Below, piece after piece: positions 7,146 to 16,404 of a DNA stretch of 64,000 bases. The notes under the pieces are model-generated. The model was not told the origin of the DNA and did no database searches. It saw nothing but the letters and a program-made list of their open reading frames with translations. This stretch comes from Melastoma dodecandrum (Eukaryota > Streptophyta > Magnoliopsida > Myrtales > Melastomataceae): contig JARUPY010000398.1 of the NCBI GenBank assembly GCA_029817715.1, positions 1,240,001 to 1,304,000 on the forward strand. Direction: 5' to 3'. Within the stretch, counting starts at the first letter, position 1. Every line of letters begins with the position of its first letter. The position numbers and the translations under genes are program-made.

Positions 7146-7725
7146 GATCGCTCTCGTCGTCACGGACGCCTCTCCGTTGATCACGCTCGCTGTCGCCGCG
7201 AGCCTCGACTATCTGCTGTACTTAGACCTTCCCGTTCTGGTCCCGGACGCGGTCTTCCACGAAGCGACTGCGAGCGCGGGCCGGCTCGGCGCCACAGAGA
7301 TTCTCCGTTGGTACGACGCCCATCGCGATCGCGTGCGCGTCGAGCCGACGGAAATCTTTCAGCGCGAGACGATGCTGATCGAAGAGCGGGGGGGACGTCT
7401 ATCTCGAGACACCGGCGAACGCGCGGCGCTCGAAGTCATCCGACGATATCCGCTTCTCGACCAGCAGATGGCCATGCTGCTTTGCGCCGATCGCGACGCG
7501 GAGCGCCTCTTCATTGCTGATCCTCGAAGGGTCGCTGTGCTGACGACGTGGGACTATCTGCGCGAACTCGAAGCTGCGCGGCGCATCCAGTCGGCGGATA
7601 ACGTACTCGACCTCGTGAGAGCCGCGGGCCGGGAGCCTGCCACCCGGAGCCTCTGGGATGGTCACGATCCGGAGGTTCATGACGCGGTTCGCGCCGTTCT
7701 TCGTGGATCGACGCCCGAGAAATGA
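7135..7725 (+). CDS. PIN-domain (DUF3368-like) toxin candidate
   Basis: 196 residues. The N-terminus VVTDASPLITLA is the first acidic motif of PIN-domain ribonucleases of the DUF3368/VapC type; FHEA and DTGERAALE supply the next acidic positions. PIN toxins cleave RNA, usually tRNA or rRNA. This protein is longer than a minimal 130-150-residue PIN toxin, with a C-terminal extension from about residue 150. Translation is coupled to the upstream antitoxin-like gene by an 11-base overlap. It meets the ABC transporter gene tail to tail. Toxicity is inferred from the family. Confidence 0.65.
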   Translation: MATEIALVVTDASPLITLAVAASLDYLLYLDLPVLVPDAVFHEATASAGRLGATEILRWYDAHRDRVRVEPTEIFQRETMLIEERGGRLSRDTGERAALEVIRRYPLLDQQMAMLLCADRDAERLFIADPRRVAVLTTWDYLRELEAARRIQSADNVLDLVRAAGREPATRSLWDGHDPEVHDAVRAVLRGSTPEK

Positions 7726-7726
7726 C

Positions 7727-9046
7727 CTACTGCGGGTTCTCGAGGCTCAGCGTCTCCGACCCCTCGTCGTAGGCGAACAGCTCGCCGTAACGGCCCCAGT
7801 TGACGACGCTCTTCAACGTGCGGTCCGCATACTCGTCGGACATGTGGTCTTCGAGTTCTTCGAGGAAACGCGAGGAGCGCGCGGAATGCGAGGGGCGCTC
7901 GTCGAGCACCATCTTGATGCGCGCGGCGAGGGGCACGTAGGCGAGCAGATGGTCGCCGAAGAGCTTCTTGCGCGCGTCGGTCTCCATGTCGGCGAAGCGG
8001 GTGCCGGCGGGCGTCAACCGGATCGTGCCGTCGCCGATCTCGGCGAAGCGCAGAAGCTGCAGCGTTTCGGCGACGGGGAAGAGGTCGTCGACTTCCATCT
8101 GCAGGCTGTCGGCGAGCTCGGGCAGCTTCGCGCTGCCGTTGTAGGGCTCGGCCGCGACCTCCTCGATCATGCCGGCGATCGTGTTCGTCGAGACGCGCGG
8201 CAGCGCCATGCCGAGGCCGAGGCCGGGGAAGGCACCCTCGCGGCCCGGCTGCACCGGCGCGGCGCGCTTCGTCATCAGCGCGTAGATCTTGTCGACGAGC
8301 TGGCGGAATTCCGGGTCGAGGCGGTTGCGCGGGTGCTGCAGCGTCACCGCGATCTCGGCCGAGATGCGGCCGGGATTCGACGACAACACCAGGATGCGGT
8401 CGCACATCAGCACCGCCTCCTCGATGTTGTGCGTCACCATCAGGATCGACTTGATGGGCAGGCGCCCCTCCATCCAGAGATCGAGCAGGTCCGTGCGCAG
8501 CGTCTCGGCGGTCAGCACGTCGAGCGCGGAGAACGGCTCGTCCATGAGCAGAATCTTCGGATTGACGACAAGCGCGCGGGCGAAACCGACACGTTGGCGC
8601 ATGCCGCCCGACAATTCCTTCGGAAACGCCGATTCGAAACCGTCGAGGCCGATGAGGTCGATCGCCTTCAGCGCGCGCTGGCGTGCCTCGTCCTCGGGCA
8701 CGCCCTTGGCCCGCAGGCCGATCTCGACGTTGGCGAGAACGGTGAGCCAAGGAAAGAGCGCGAAGCTCTGGAAGACCATCGCGAGCCCATCGACCGGTCC
8801 GTCGACCGGCTGGTTCTCGTAGGTGACCTTGCCCTCGGCCGGAAACGCCAGGCCGGCCGCGATGCGCAGCAGCGAGGACTTTCCGCATCCCGAGCGCCCC
8901 AGCAGGCCGACGATCTCGCCCGACTTGAGCTTCAACGAGACGTGGTCGAGCACGAGCGAGCCGAGCTCGCCCGAACCGGTGCGGTAGCGCTGGACGACAT
9001 CGTCGAGTTCGAGGAGCGGAGAGAGCCGTTCTTGCAGCATGGGCAC
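7727..9046 (-). CDS. ABC transporter ATP-binding protein with C-terminal AAA-associated domain
   Basis: 439 residues. Residues about 10-250 are a nitrate/sulfonate/bicarbonate-class ATPase: Walker A GRSGCGKSS, signature LSGGMRQR, Walker B LLMDEP and a switch His in VTHN. Residues about 290-430 form the AAA-associated C-terminal domain found in a subset of these ATPases, probably regulatory. It powers the permease encoded immediately upstream (4 bases between genes). No periplasmic binding protein is adjacent, so the substrate is not assigned. Confidence 0.9.
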   Translation of the reverse strand: MPMLQERLSPLLELDDVVQRYRTGSGELGSLVLDHVSLKLKSGEIVGLLGRSGCGKSSLLRIAAGLAFPAEGKVTYENQPVDGPVDGLAMVFQSFALFPWLTVLANVEIGLRAKGVPEDEARQRALKAIDLIGLDGFESAFPKELSGGMRQRVGFARALVVNPKILLMDEPFSALDVLTAETLRTDLLDLWMEGRLPIKSILMVTHNIEEAVLMCDRILVLSSNPGRISAEIAVTLQHPRNRLDPEFRQLVDKIYALMTKRAAPVQPGREGAFPGLGLGMALPRVSTNTIAGMIEEVAAEPYNGSAKLPELADSLQMEVDDLFPVAETLQLLRFAEIGDGTIRLTPAGTRFADMETDARKKLFGDHLLAYVPLAARIKMVLDERPSHSARSSRFLEELEDHMSDEYADRTLKSVVNWGRYGELFAYDEGSETLSLENPQ

Positions 9047-9050
9047 CCCC

Positions 9051-10787
9051 TCAGGCGAGACGCAGGCGACGCTCGGCGAGCCCGAAGAGCGGGCGCCAGA
9101 GCAAACGGTTGAAGATAATGACGACGACGCTCATGACCGCGACCCCCAGCACGATCTGCTGGAAGTTGCCCTTCTCGGTCGCGATCGCGATGTAGGAGCC
9201 GATCCCCTGCGCGATCTCGGTATGGTCGCCCGACTTGACGTATTCGGCCACGATCGCGGCGTTCCACGAGCCGCCCGAGGCGGTGAGCGCGCCCGTGACG
9301 TAATACGGGAAGATGCCGGGGATCATCACCTTGAACCACCAGTCGAGACCCCGGATGCCAAAGCTCTTGGCGGCCTCCTTCAAGTCGTTCGGATAGGCCT
9401 GCGTGCCCGCGATGACGTTGAAGAGAATGTACCATTGCGTGCCGAAGATGATCAGCACGCTCAGCCAGATGTTCGGATTGAGGTGGAAGGCCACCAGAAG
9501 CAGGACCGCGATCGGAAAGACGACGTTGGCTGGGAACGCCGCTAGGAATTGTGCCAGTGGCTGCACCGCTTCGGCGAGCTTCGGGCGCAGACCGATCCAA
9601 ATGCCGATCGGGACCCAGACGATCGTGGCAAGCACGATCAGAACGACGACCCGGATCATCGTGTAGAGCGTCAGGCGGAACGTCTCCCGGACATCACCCC
9701 AGGTCAGCGTGCTCGAAACGTAGCGCACGATCAGCCACGCCGAATAGGCGGAGAGCAGCGCCACCGCCACATAGAACAGCACGTCCCAGAGCCCGTTCGC
9801 CTCTCGCTGCGGCGCGCGCGCGACCACGCGGAGGGGGGCGGGGACTTGCAGGCGCAGAAGCGCCATCCGGCGGAAGGCGCGCGCCGGGATCATCGTCAGC
9901 GGATGCAGCCAACGTGTCCGCTTGTACGCGTCCGCGGCCCAGGAGCGTTCCTCCTGCTGATTGGCGACGAGTTCCACCCGGAAGCGTCCAGCGAAGGCGA
10001 CCATCGGACGAAACAGAAGCTGGTCGTAAGCGAGAATGACGATCGCCATCATCGCCACCGCGGCGACGATCGCGCCGTAGTCGGACTTCGAATTCGCGAG
10101 ATCGATGTAGGAGCCGATCCCCGGCAGCTTCGTCGAATTGTCGCCGACCGTGATGGCTTCGGAGGCGACGACGAAGAACCAGCCGCCCGACATCGACATC
10201 ATCATATTCCAGACGAGACCGGGGATCGCGAACGGTGTCTCGAGCTGCCAGAAGCGTTGCCACGGCGTGAGCGCGAACCCGTTCGCCACCTCGATGAGGT
10301 CCGCCGGGACGTTTCGCAGCGACTGATAGAACGAGAAGGCCATGTTCCAGGCCTGGCTCGTGAAGATCGCGAAGATCGCAGCGGCCTCGTATCCGGCGAC
10401 CGAGCCCGGGAAGAGATTGACGAAGAAGACGACCAGGAAGGCGAGGAAGCCGAGAATCGGCACCGACTGCAACACGTCGAGGATGGGAATCAGCACCACC
10501 TCGGCGCGGCGGCTCTTTGCCGCCAGGGTCGCGTAGGTGAAGGTGAAGATAAGCGAGAAGCCCATCGCAATGAACATGCGCAGGGTCGTGCGGAGGGCGT
10601 AATAGGGCAGGTAGCGCAGATCGAGATGGATGTCCGTGGCGCCCGCGGCCTTCAGCGGCAGCATCGCGCCGTGGCTTGCGTGGACGATCGCGATCAGCAC
10701 GCCGAAGATCAGCGCGAAGGCGACCACGTCGAATTGGTTGGGGAGCGCCCTGCGGCCGAGCGAGGTGAAGGCGACGAATTTCGGCAT
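9051..10787 (-). CDS. Fused double ABC transporter permease (nitrate/sulfonate type)
   Basis: 578 residues from the ATG at 10787. Two complete permease domains are joined in one chain, each with about six membrane helices and an EAA-type loop (roughly EVANGFALTPWQRFWQL and EAAKSFGIRGLDWWF). The tandem should form the whole membrane channel for the ATPase downstream. A TTG at 10850 would add 21 residues, but that stretch holds a 9-base tandem repeat that looks like a control site, so the ATG is preferred. Substrate unknown. Confidence 0.88.
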   Translation of the reverse strand: MPKFVAFTSLGRRALPNQFDVVAFALIFGVLIAIVHASHGAMLPLKAAGATDIHLDLRYLPYYALRTTLRMFIAMGFSLIFTFTYATLAAKSRRAEVVLIPILDVLQSVPILGFLAFLVVFFVNLFPGSVAGYEAAAIFAIFTSQAWNMAFSFYQSLRNVPADLIEVANGFALTPWQRFWQLETPFAIPGLVWNMMMSMSGGWFFVVASEAITVGDNSTKLPGIGSYIDLANSKSDYGAIVAAVAMMAIVILAYDQLLFRPMVAFAGRFRVELVANQQEERSWAADAYKRTRWLHPLTMIPARAFRRMALLRLQVPAPLRVVARAPQREANGLWDVLFYVAVALLSAYSAWLIVRYVSSTLTWGDVRETFRLTLYTMIRVVVLIVLATIVWVPIGIWIGLRPKLAEAVQPLAQFLAAFPANVVFPIAVLLLVAFHLNPNIWLSVLIIFGTQWYILFNVIAGTQAYPNDLKEAAKSFGIRGLDWWFKVMIPGIFPYYVTGALTASGGSWNAAIVAEYVKSGDHTEIAQGIGSYIAIATEKGNFQQIVLGVAVMSVVVIIFNRLLWRPLFGLAERRLRLA

Positions 10788-10839
10788 AAGACTCGAGGCC
10801 TGGTCTGAGGCGCGGCGCGCCTCCCAATCACCAAAATCC

Positions 10840-10859
10840 GTGACAGGCAAGTGACAGGC
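10840..10859. repeat. Tandem 9-bp direct repeat upstream of ABC permease
   Basis: GTGACAGGC occurs at 10840-10848 and 10851-10859, with an 11-base period close to one helical turn. It lies 53-72 bases upstream of the preferred permease start. This geometry suits two monomers of a regulator bound on one DNA face. Confidence 0.45.
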
Positions 10860-11005
10860 GAAAAGTTTCTTTCTTTGGTCCCGATAAGGCCATGATCGGG
10901 CTGCGGATAATCGTGCCGCGAGCCTTTCGCGACGGCGATGGGCGTGTAGAGTGCCACGGCTGCGCCGTTAACGAGGTGTTTGCGTGTCGGGGATACTTTG
11001 AGCCG

Positions 11006-11770
11006 ATGCGTTTCCGAGTCCTCTCCGGGGGCCGCCGGCCCATGGCGTCCGTCCTGCCGCTGAGCGTCCTGTTCGCCGCGGCCGTGTCCTTGGCGGGATG
11101 CAACGATGGCGTCGGCACGCGCGCCTATCCCGTTGCGACCGACTTCGAGATCCAGGGTATCGATGTCTCCAAGTACCAGGGTGACGTCGATTGGAATGCC
11201 GTCGCTGGCTCCGGAGTGCGGTTCGCCTGGATCAAGGCCACCGAAGGCGGCGATTACGTCGACGAAAAATTCCGCCGCAACTGGGAGCTGTCACGGGCGG
11301 CCGGCATCCGCCGCGGTGCCTACCATTTCGTCTATTGGTGCCGGCCCGCGCAGGAGCAGGCGGCTTGGTTCGTGGCCAACGTCCCGAACGATCCCGCCGC
11401 TTTGCCGCCCGTGCTCGACGTCGAGTGGAACCCGCAGTCACGCACCTGCCCGCGCAAGATCCCCCGTGAGGAGGCGCTGGCCGACATGAAGGTCATCCTT
11501 GACGCGATGGAGCGCGCCTACGGGAAGCGACCGGTGATCTACACGTCTGTAGATTTTCATCGCGACGTGCTGCAGGGCGAGTTCGAGGACTACCCGATGT
11601 GGGTGCGGTCCGTAAAATACTTCCCGGCCGTGAAGTACGGCGAACGCCGCTGGCGGTTCTGGCAGCACACCGCGACGGGCCAGGTCCCGGGCGTTCGCGG
11701 CTACGTCGACCGCAATTGCTACGGTGGGACCGTTGAGGATTGGCAGAACTGGCTGCAAGCCCAAGGCTGA
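11006..11770 (+). CDS. GH25-family lysozyme-like lipoprotein
   Basis: 254 residues. The N-terminus has a lipoprotein signal with lipobox SLAGC, so the mature protein is membrane-anchored. The rest is a GH25 muramidase fold: GIDVSKYQGDVDW at the start of the barrel, IKATEGGDYVD, YHFVYWC and the acidic LDVEWNP strand that holds catalytic carboxylates in this family. It would cut the MurNAc-GlcNAc backbone of peptidoglycan. The gene stops one base before the convergent M23 peptidase gene. The ATG at 11006 is preferred; 11042 is a possible alternative. Confidence 0.88.
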   Translation: MRFRVLSGGRRPMASVLPLSVLFAAAVSLAGCNDGVGTRAYPVATDFEIQGIDVSKYQGDVDWNAVAGSGVRFAWIKATEGGDYVDEKFRRNWELSRAAGIRRGAYHFVYWCRPAQEQAAWFVANVPNDPAALPPVLDVEWNPQSRTCPRKIPREEALADMKVILDAMERAYGKRPVIYTSVDFHRDVLQGEFEDYPMWVRSVKYFPAVKYGERRWRFWQHTATGQVPGVRGYVDRNCYGGTVEDWQNWLQAQG

Positions 11771-11771
11771 T

Positions 11772-12971
11772 CTACCCCGGGAAGAGGTTCGAGCCGGCCC
11801 GCAGGAACCGCGCGGGATCGACCGGCTCTCCGTTGATGCGTGTCTCGTAATGCAGGTGCGGTCCGGTCGATCGTCCGGTCGAGCCGACGCGTCCGACGAC
11901 GAACCCAGCCGGCACCATCTGGTGGGGAACGACGTCGATCGCCGAGAGATGGGCGTAGCGCGTCGATAATCCGCCGCCGTGATCGATCTCCACCATGTTG
12001 CCGTAGCCGCCTTCGGTGCCGGCGATCGTCACGATGCCGGCGGCGGTCGACTCGACGGCGTTGCCCGCGCTCTCGTGCAGATCGAGGCCCGTGTGCATCG
12101 CCGCGCGGCCGAAGAAGGGATCGACCCGCGGGCCGAAGGTCGACGTGACCTCGAGCGGCCCTTCGAGCGGGCGGCGCAGCGGCACCCGGTCGACCACGCG
12201 CTGAAGCGCTTGGCGTTGATGAAGCGCGTCCTGGAGCAGCGCGATGTTGGCCTCGAAGCCGGCCTCGGCAGGCAACGGTTCGAAAGGGCCGCCGACGTCG
12301 CTCGCCGGCAGCCAGCGGCGCATCGGCAAGCCGGTCTGTTGCAGCGCACCCGACATCTTCGCCACGGATTGCAGAAGCGGTTCGCGCAAGCTCGCGAGAG
12401 TCGCAGCCTGCGTCGCCTCGACCTTGTCGAAGATGGCCGAGACATCGCCGTCGTGCATCGGCTTCGTCGCGGGCGGCGCCGGCTCGTCGCTCGGCTGATC
12501 GAGGCGCAACGTCGTCGCGGATCCTGGATCGATGCGGTCGATCTCGGACGACGCGGAGGGCGAGGGCAGGCGGGCGAGCGCGCCGCGCGGCAGGCTGGAC
12601 GTCACCAGTGCGTTCAACGCGGCGGCGCGCTGCGCGAGGCTGTCGCCGCGCGCCTTCAGCTCCTGGAGCGTGAGATCGATGCTGCGCCGGTCGACGAGAT
12701 CGCGGCTCGTCGCGCGATCGAGCTGGCCGCGCAAGGAGGAGATCCGATCCTCGTAGGAATATTGCATGTCCATCTGGCGCGTCATCAGCGACGCGAGCAG
12801 CTGGTCGTGGAAGACGATGTAGAGCGTCGCCCCGAGGTACCACGTCGCCAGAAGCGGCAGCAATCCGGCGACGACCCAGGTCGCGCGGCGCCCGAGGCGC
12901 AGCGTGCGTGCCCGTCGGCCGAAGACCGTGATGGAGAGACCGGGAGGCGAGAAATAGTGGTTTGCAGCCAT
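11772..12971 (-). CDS. M23-family metallopeptidase, membrane-anchored
   Basis: 399 residues. One membrane helix lies near residues 30-52 (WVVAGLLPLLATWYLGA), then a long coiled-coil-rich periplasmic region, then a LytM/M23 domain from about residue 285. The zinc motif is intact: HTGLDLH and GPHLHYE. It either cleaves peptidoglycan cross-links or activates amidases; an intact motif favours endopeptidase activity. It is convergent with the GH25 gene, giving two wall-active proteins back to back. Confidence 0.9.
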   Translation of the reverse strand: MAANHYFSPPGLSITVFGRRARTLRLGRRATWVVAGLLPLLATWYLGATLYIVFHDQLLASLMTRQMDMQYSYEDRISSLRGQLDRATSRDLVDRRSIDLTLQELKARGDSLAQRAAALNALVTSSLPRGALARLPSPSASSEIDRIDPGSATTLRLDQPSDEPAPPATKPMHDGDVSAIFDKVEATQAATLASLREPLLQSVAKMSGALQQTGLPMRRWLPASDVGGPFEPLPAEAGFEANIALLQDALHQRQALQRVVDRVPLRRPLEGPLEVTSTFGPRVDPFFGRAAMHTGLDLHESAGNAVESTAAGIVTIAGTEGGYGNMVEIDHGGGLSTRYAHLSAIDVVPHQMVPAGFVVGRVGSTGRSTGPHLHYETRINGEPVDPARFLRAGSNLFPG

Positions 12972-13108
12972 CGCGCGTGTCCGAGGCGATGAGGCGATAA
13001 GACCTTGTCAAGGTTAATGCCGCTCTAACGGGGGACGCTGCCGCTGCGGTGGGTTGCGTTGCGTCCGGCAGGGGCTGCGTCTAGGTTGCGCCGGCTTCGG
13101 ACTGCCCC

Positions 13109-13723
13109 ATGCTGCATGATTTCCTCGCTCTTCTGTTCGGCTATCTGTGCGGGTCGCTGCCCTCCGGCGTGCTCGTCACGCGCGCCGCGGGCGTCGAGGA
13201 TCCGCGCACCATAGGATCGAAGAACATCGGCGCGACCAACGTGCTGCGGACCGGCCGCAAGGACCTCGCCGCCATCACGCTGCTGCTCGATGCCCTGAAG
13301 GGCACGATCGCCGTCCTCGTCGCCGCGCATGTCGATGCGGGAGGCTCGCCTCTCCCCCTCGCGATCATGGCGGCCGTCGGCGCGTTCCTGGGCCACTTGT
13401 TTCCGCTCTTCCTCGGCTTTCGCGGCGGCAAGGGCGTGGCGACCTTCCTCGGTTGCCTCATCGGCGTCGCCTGGCCGGCCGCCTTCGCCTTCGCGGCCAT
13501 CTGGCTCGCCGCGGCGAAACTCACGCACTACTCCTCGGCCGGCGCGCTTTCGGCAAGCGCCACGACGCCGATCGTCCTCGCTCTGATGGGACGACGCGAG
13601 GCCGCGATCGCCTTCGCCGGCCTCGCGATCGTGCTCTGGATCAAACATTCCGCCAACATCGCCCGACTGCGCGCCGGCACGGAGAGCCGCATCGGCGACA
13701 AGCGCAGCGAGCGCGCGGCGTGA
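13109..13723 (+). CDS. plsY: Glycerol-3-phosphate acyltransferase PlsY
   Basis: 204 residues, polytopic. Conserved loops are present: GYLCGSLPSG near the start, RTIGSKNIGATNVLR, and FRGGKGVATFLG. PlsY transfers acyl groups from acyl-phosphate to glycerol-3-phosphate in the inner membrane, the first step of phospholipid synthesis. The stop codon overlaps the GTG start of dprA (GTGA), a common plsY-dprA pairing in alphaproteobacteria. Confidence 0.95.
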   Translation: MLHDFLALLFGYLCGSLPSGVLVTRAAGVEDPRTIGSKNIGATNVLRTGRKDLAAITLLLDALKGTIAVLVAAHVDAGGSPLPLAIMAAVGAFLGHLFPLFLGFRGGKGVATFLGCLIGVAWPAAFAFAAIWLAAAKLTHYSSAGALSASATTPIVLALMGRREAAIAFAGLAIVLWIKHSANIARLRAGTESRIGDKRSERAA

Positions 13724-14943
13724 GCGAGACGCCGCGTCCGACCTTCGACGACGCGCGACGCTTCGCCTGGCTGCGGCTGTGGCGCTCGGAGAACGTCGGG
13801 CCTCGAACCTTCGACACGCTGCTGCGGCGATTCGGCACTGCCGAGGCGGCCCTGGAGGCGCTGCCGGATCTCGTCAAACGGTCCCGCAGCGGCCGGCCGC
13901 TGCGGATCGCCGAGAGGAGCATGATCGAGACCGAGGTCGCGGCCGCGCAGGCCATGGGGGCGCGTTTTCTCTGCCGCGACGAAGCCGGCTTCCCCTCCCG
14001 TCTGCGGGAGATCGCGGATGCGCCCGCCGTGATCGCGGTGCGCGGGCGGCTCGATCTTCTCGATCGTCCGTCCGTCGCCATCGTCGGGTCACGCAACGCG
14101 TCCGCCGCCGGCCTCGCGTTCACGGAGCGGCTGGCGCGCGGCCTCGCGCAGGCGGGCTACGTCATCGTCTCGGGGTTCGCCCGGGGCATCGACAGCCGCG
14201 CCCATCGCGCGAGCCTCGCGACGGGCACCGTCGCGGTGCTCGCCGGCGGCCACGATCGTCTCTACCCATCCGACCAGGGGCCCTTCATGGCGTCCCTTCT
14301 CGAAGAGGGCGCCGCCGTCAGCGAAATGCCGTTCGGCTGGGAAGCGCGCGGCCGGGACTTTCCGCGCCGGAACCGCCTCATCTCCGGGCTTGCCCTCGGC
14401 CTCGTGGTCGTCGAGGCCGCCCGGCGGTCCGGCTCGCTGATCACGGCACGGTTCGCAGCCGATCAGGGGCGCGAGGTCTTCGCCGTGCCGGGATCTCCGC
14501 TCGATCCGCGTGCGGAAGGCACAAACGATCTCCTGCGCGACGGCGCGACCTTCTGCGCGCATCCCGACGACGTCATCCGTGCGCTGGAGGACCGGCGGCC
14601 CACGGGCCAGGACGATCTCTTCGCCGACCCGGGCCGATCGCAGGACCTGCCCTTCTGGGACGAGTTCGACTTCGACGATCCGCCCCTGCAACGCGAGGCC
14701 GCCGACGAACCGGCAACCTTCGACGCGCCTCCCGGGTCGAGCGGTGGCCAGTTCGCCGAGGAGCCGCGGCTGCCGCTCGAGCGCATCGTCGAGGGTCTCG
14801 GGCCCGCGCCGATCAGCGTCGACGAGTTGGCGCGGCTCGTGGACCTACCGATCCGCGAGGTGCGCACCGGTCTGCTCGAACTCGAGATCGCCGGTCGCCT
14901 CGAGCGGCACGGCGGCGGTCTCGTCTCGCTGGTAATGGCCTAA
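13720..14943 (+). CDS. dprA: DNA-processing protein DprA
   Basis: 407 residues from a GTG that overlaps the plsY stop. An N-terminal helical region (residues 1-70) is followed by the Rossmann-like DprA core with VGSRNASAAG, SGFARGIDS, VLAGGHDRLYP, FPRRNRLISGL, SGSLITAR and FAVPGSP. A winged-helix DprA C-terminal domain begins around residue 340. The protein loads RecA on incoming single-stranded DNA during transformation. Length and motifs are complete. Confidence 0.95.
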   Translation: MSETPRPTFDDARRFAWLRLWRSENVGPRTFDTLLRRFGTAEAALEALPDLVKRSRSGRPLRIAERSMIETEVAAAQAMGARFLCRDEAGFPSRLREIADAPAVIAVRGRLDLLDRPSVAIVGSRNASAAGLAFTERLARGLAQAGYVIVSGFARGIDSRAHRASLATGTVAVLAGGHDRLYPSDQGPFMASLLEEGAAVSEMPFGWEARGRDFPRRNRLISGLALGLVVVEAARRSGSLITARFAADQGREVFAVPGSPLDPRAEGTNDLLRDGATFCAHPDDVIRALEDRRPTGQDDLFADPGRSQDLPFWDEFDFDDPPLQREAADEPATFDAPPGSSGGQFAEEPRLPLERIVEGLGPAPISVDELARLVDLPIREVRTGLLELEIAGRLERHGGGLVSLVMA

Positions 14944-14948
14944 CGGCC

Positions 14949-16139
14949 TCAGTCCACCAGCTTCGGTGCGGTCGGCGCAGCCGATGTCGGCTCGTCGGCG
15001 GCCGGGACCTCTTCCGGTTCCTCCTTGGCGGCGCCGGCCGCGCGCGCCCGATCGAGCGCGCCGAAGCTCTCCAGCGCGAACCGCAGGACCGGTTTGGCGA
15101 CCGTGCCGACGGCGAGCGCGTCCAGAGCCTCGTTGATGCGCGGAAAGGGGAAGAAACCGATGATCCGGTCGATCGGGAAACGACCGTCCGCCTGAAGGTC
15201 GAGGAGGTCGGGCACGAGGACGCGGGCAAGCACGGCACGATCGACGATCCGACAGGTGTCCGAGGGTGCCCGCTCGTGCCGCCATGCCGGATCGGTGATG
15301 CCCCAGATGCCGGTCGTGCGGAGTGCGTCCTGGCACGCCTTCCGCGCCGTGGCGCGGCCGGTGGTGTCGAGCGCGAAATGCGCGCCGTCCGCCTCGAGAC
15401 TGCGGACCGCCGTTTCGAGATCCTCGTCGGCGTGGACGGTGACCGTCGCTCCGCAGGCCGAGGCGAGCTGACGCCGATCCTTGTCCGATTCCGCGACGAT
15501 GATGGCCGCTGCGCCGCGATCCTTCGCCAGGAGGCAGGCGGCGAGGCCCGCCGCATCCGCGCCGACGATCGCGAGCTTGTTTCCGGGGCGCAGGCGAAAG
15601 CATTCGATGATCGCCGCCGCGCCGATCAGCACGTCGCCGCCGAGCCCGGCCGCGATCTCCAGCGGCGAGTCGTTCGGCAGACGCACCAGGCTTTCGGGGC
15701 GGCCGACGAGATGCGTCGCGAAGGCCGACTGCCCGAAGACGAACCCGTTGACCGCGCCTTTCGCCCCGCGAAAAGGCGGCTCGCCCCCGAGCGCGCGCCC
15801 CGCGAGGTTGAGGGCCGCAAATTGCGTGCAGGCGCGCGGATGATCCGTCCGGCACGGCTCGCATTGTCCGCAGGCTGCGTAGTCGATGAAGACGCTCTCG
15901 CCCGGCTCGAGACCCTGCACCTCGTCGCCCAGGCGCTCGATAATCCCGACGGCCTCGGAACCGGGCACGAAGGGGAGAGGAACGGCGAGGTCGCCGTCGA
16001 TCGCCGCGCGATCGAGCCGGCCGATGCCGCTGGCGACGAGGCGCACGAGCACTTCGTGCGCGCCCGGTTCGTCGAGCTCGAGACCTTCGAGCTCGAGCGG
16101 CATGCCGTAGGCTCTGGCGACGGCGGCTTTGACTCTCAC
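14949..16139 (-). CDS. Medium-chain dehydrogenase-like protein lacking catalytic zinc ligands
   Basis: 396 residues from the GTG at 16139, chosen because GGAGG lies 5-6 bases before it. The fold is that of zinc alcohol dehydrogenases. The four structural-zinc cysteines are present (C90, C93, C96, C104 in ACGQCEPCRTDHPRAC). The catalytic zinc site is not: the usual Cys in GVCHxD is G40 (SGIGRLD), the His of GHE is S61 (PGSE), and the third Cys position reads GGDVLIG. The nucleotide loop is VGADAAG. The C-terminal 40 residues are Ala/Glu/Pro-rich. Zinc-dependent alcohol oxidation is unlikely; role unknown. Confidence 0.82.
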   Translation of the reverse strand: MRVKAAVARAYGMPLELEGLELDEPGAHEVLVRLVASGIGRLDRAAIDGDLAVPLPFVPGSEAVGIIERLGDEVQGLEPGESVFIDYAACGQCEPCRTDHPRACTQFAALNLAGRALGGEPPFRGAKGAVNGFVFGQSAFATHLVGRPESLVRLPNDSPLEIAAGLGGDVLIGAAAIIECFRLRPGNKLAIVGADAAGLAACLLAKDRGAAAIIVAESDKDRRQLASACGATVTVHADEDLETAVRSLEADGAHFALDTTGRATARKACQDALRTTGIWGITDPAWRHERAPSDTCRIVDRAVLARVLVPDLLDLQADGRFPIDRIIGFFPFPRINEALDALAVGTVAKPVLRFALESFGALDRARAAGAAKEEPEEVPAADEPTSAAPTAPKLVD

Positions 16140-16404
16140 GCAGACCTCCGGACCCTCTGCGCGCAGACTACAGCGGCTCCGCCAAAGGTGCGATCCCTTC
16201 TCGAAGGCTGTCGGCTGGCCGGCACGCAGTCCCTCGTCGATTAAGGAACGGCACGCCGCCCGAACGAATCGCCGACGAATCACAGGCGGGGCGATGTTGG
16301 CCGTCCGTTCATGCTAGCTCTTGTGGGAGGGGCGGGCCGACGCCCATAGCGAGCGATGACGAAAGCCGACGTCCGCATCGGCGCATTAAGGGGATCGACT
16401 CGAA

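Noticed and set aside
7658..9112. Long open frames antisense to the ABC ATPase gene
   Set aside because: Arg/His-rich shadow of a high-GC gene on the other strand; no ribosome site, no family resemblance.
9549..10808. Open frame antisense to the permease gene
   Set aside because: Composition is the complement of a membrane protein gene; no independent coding signal.
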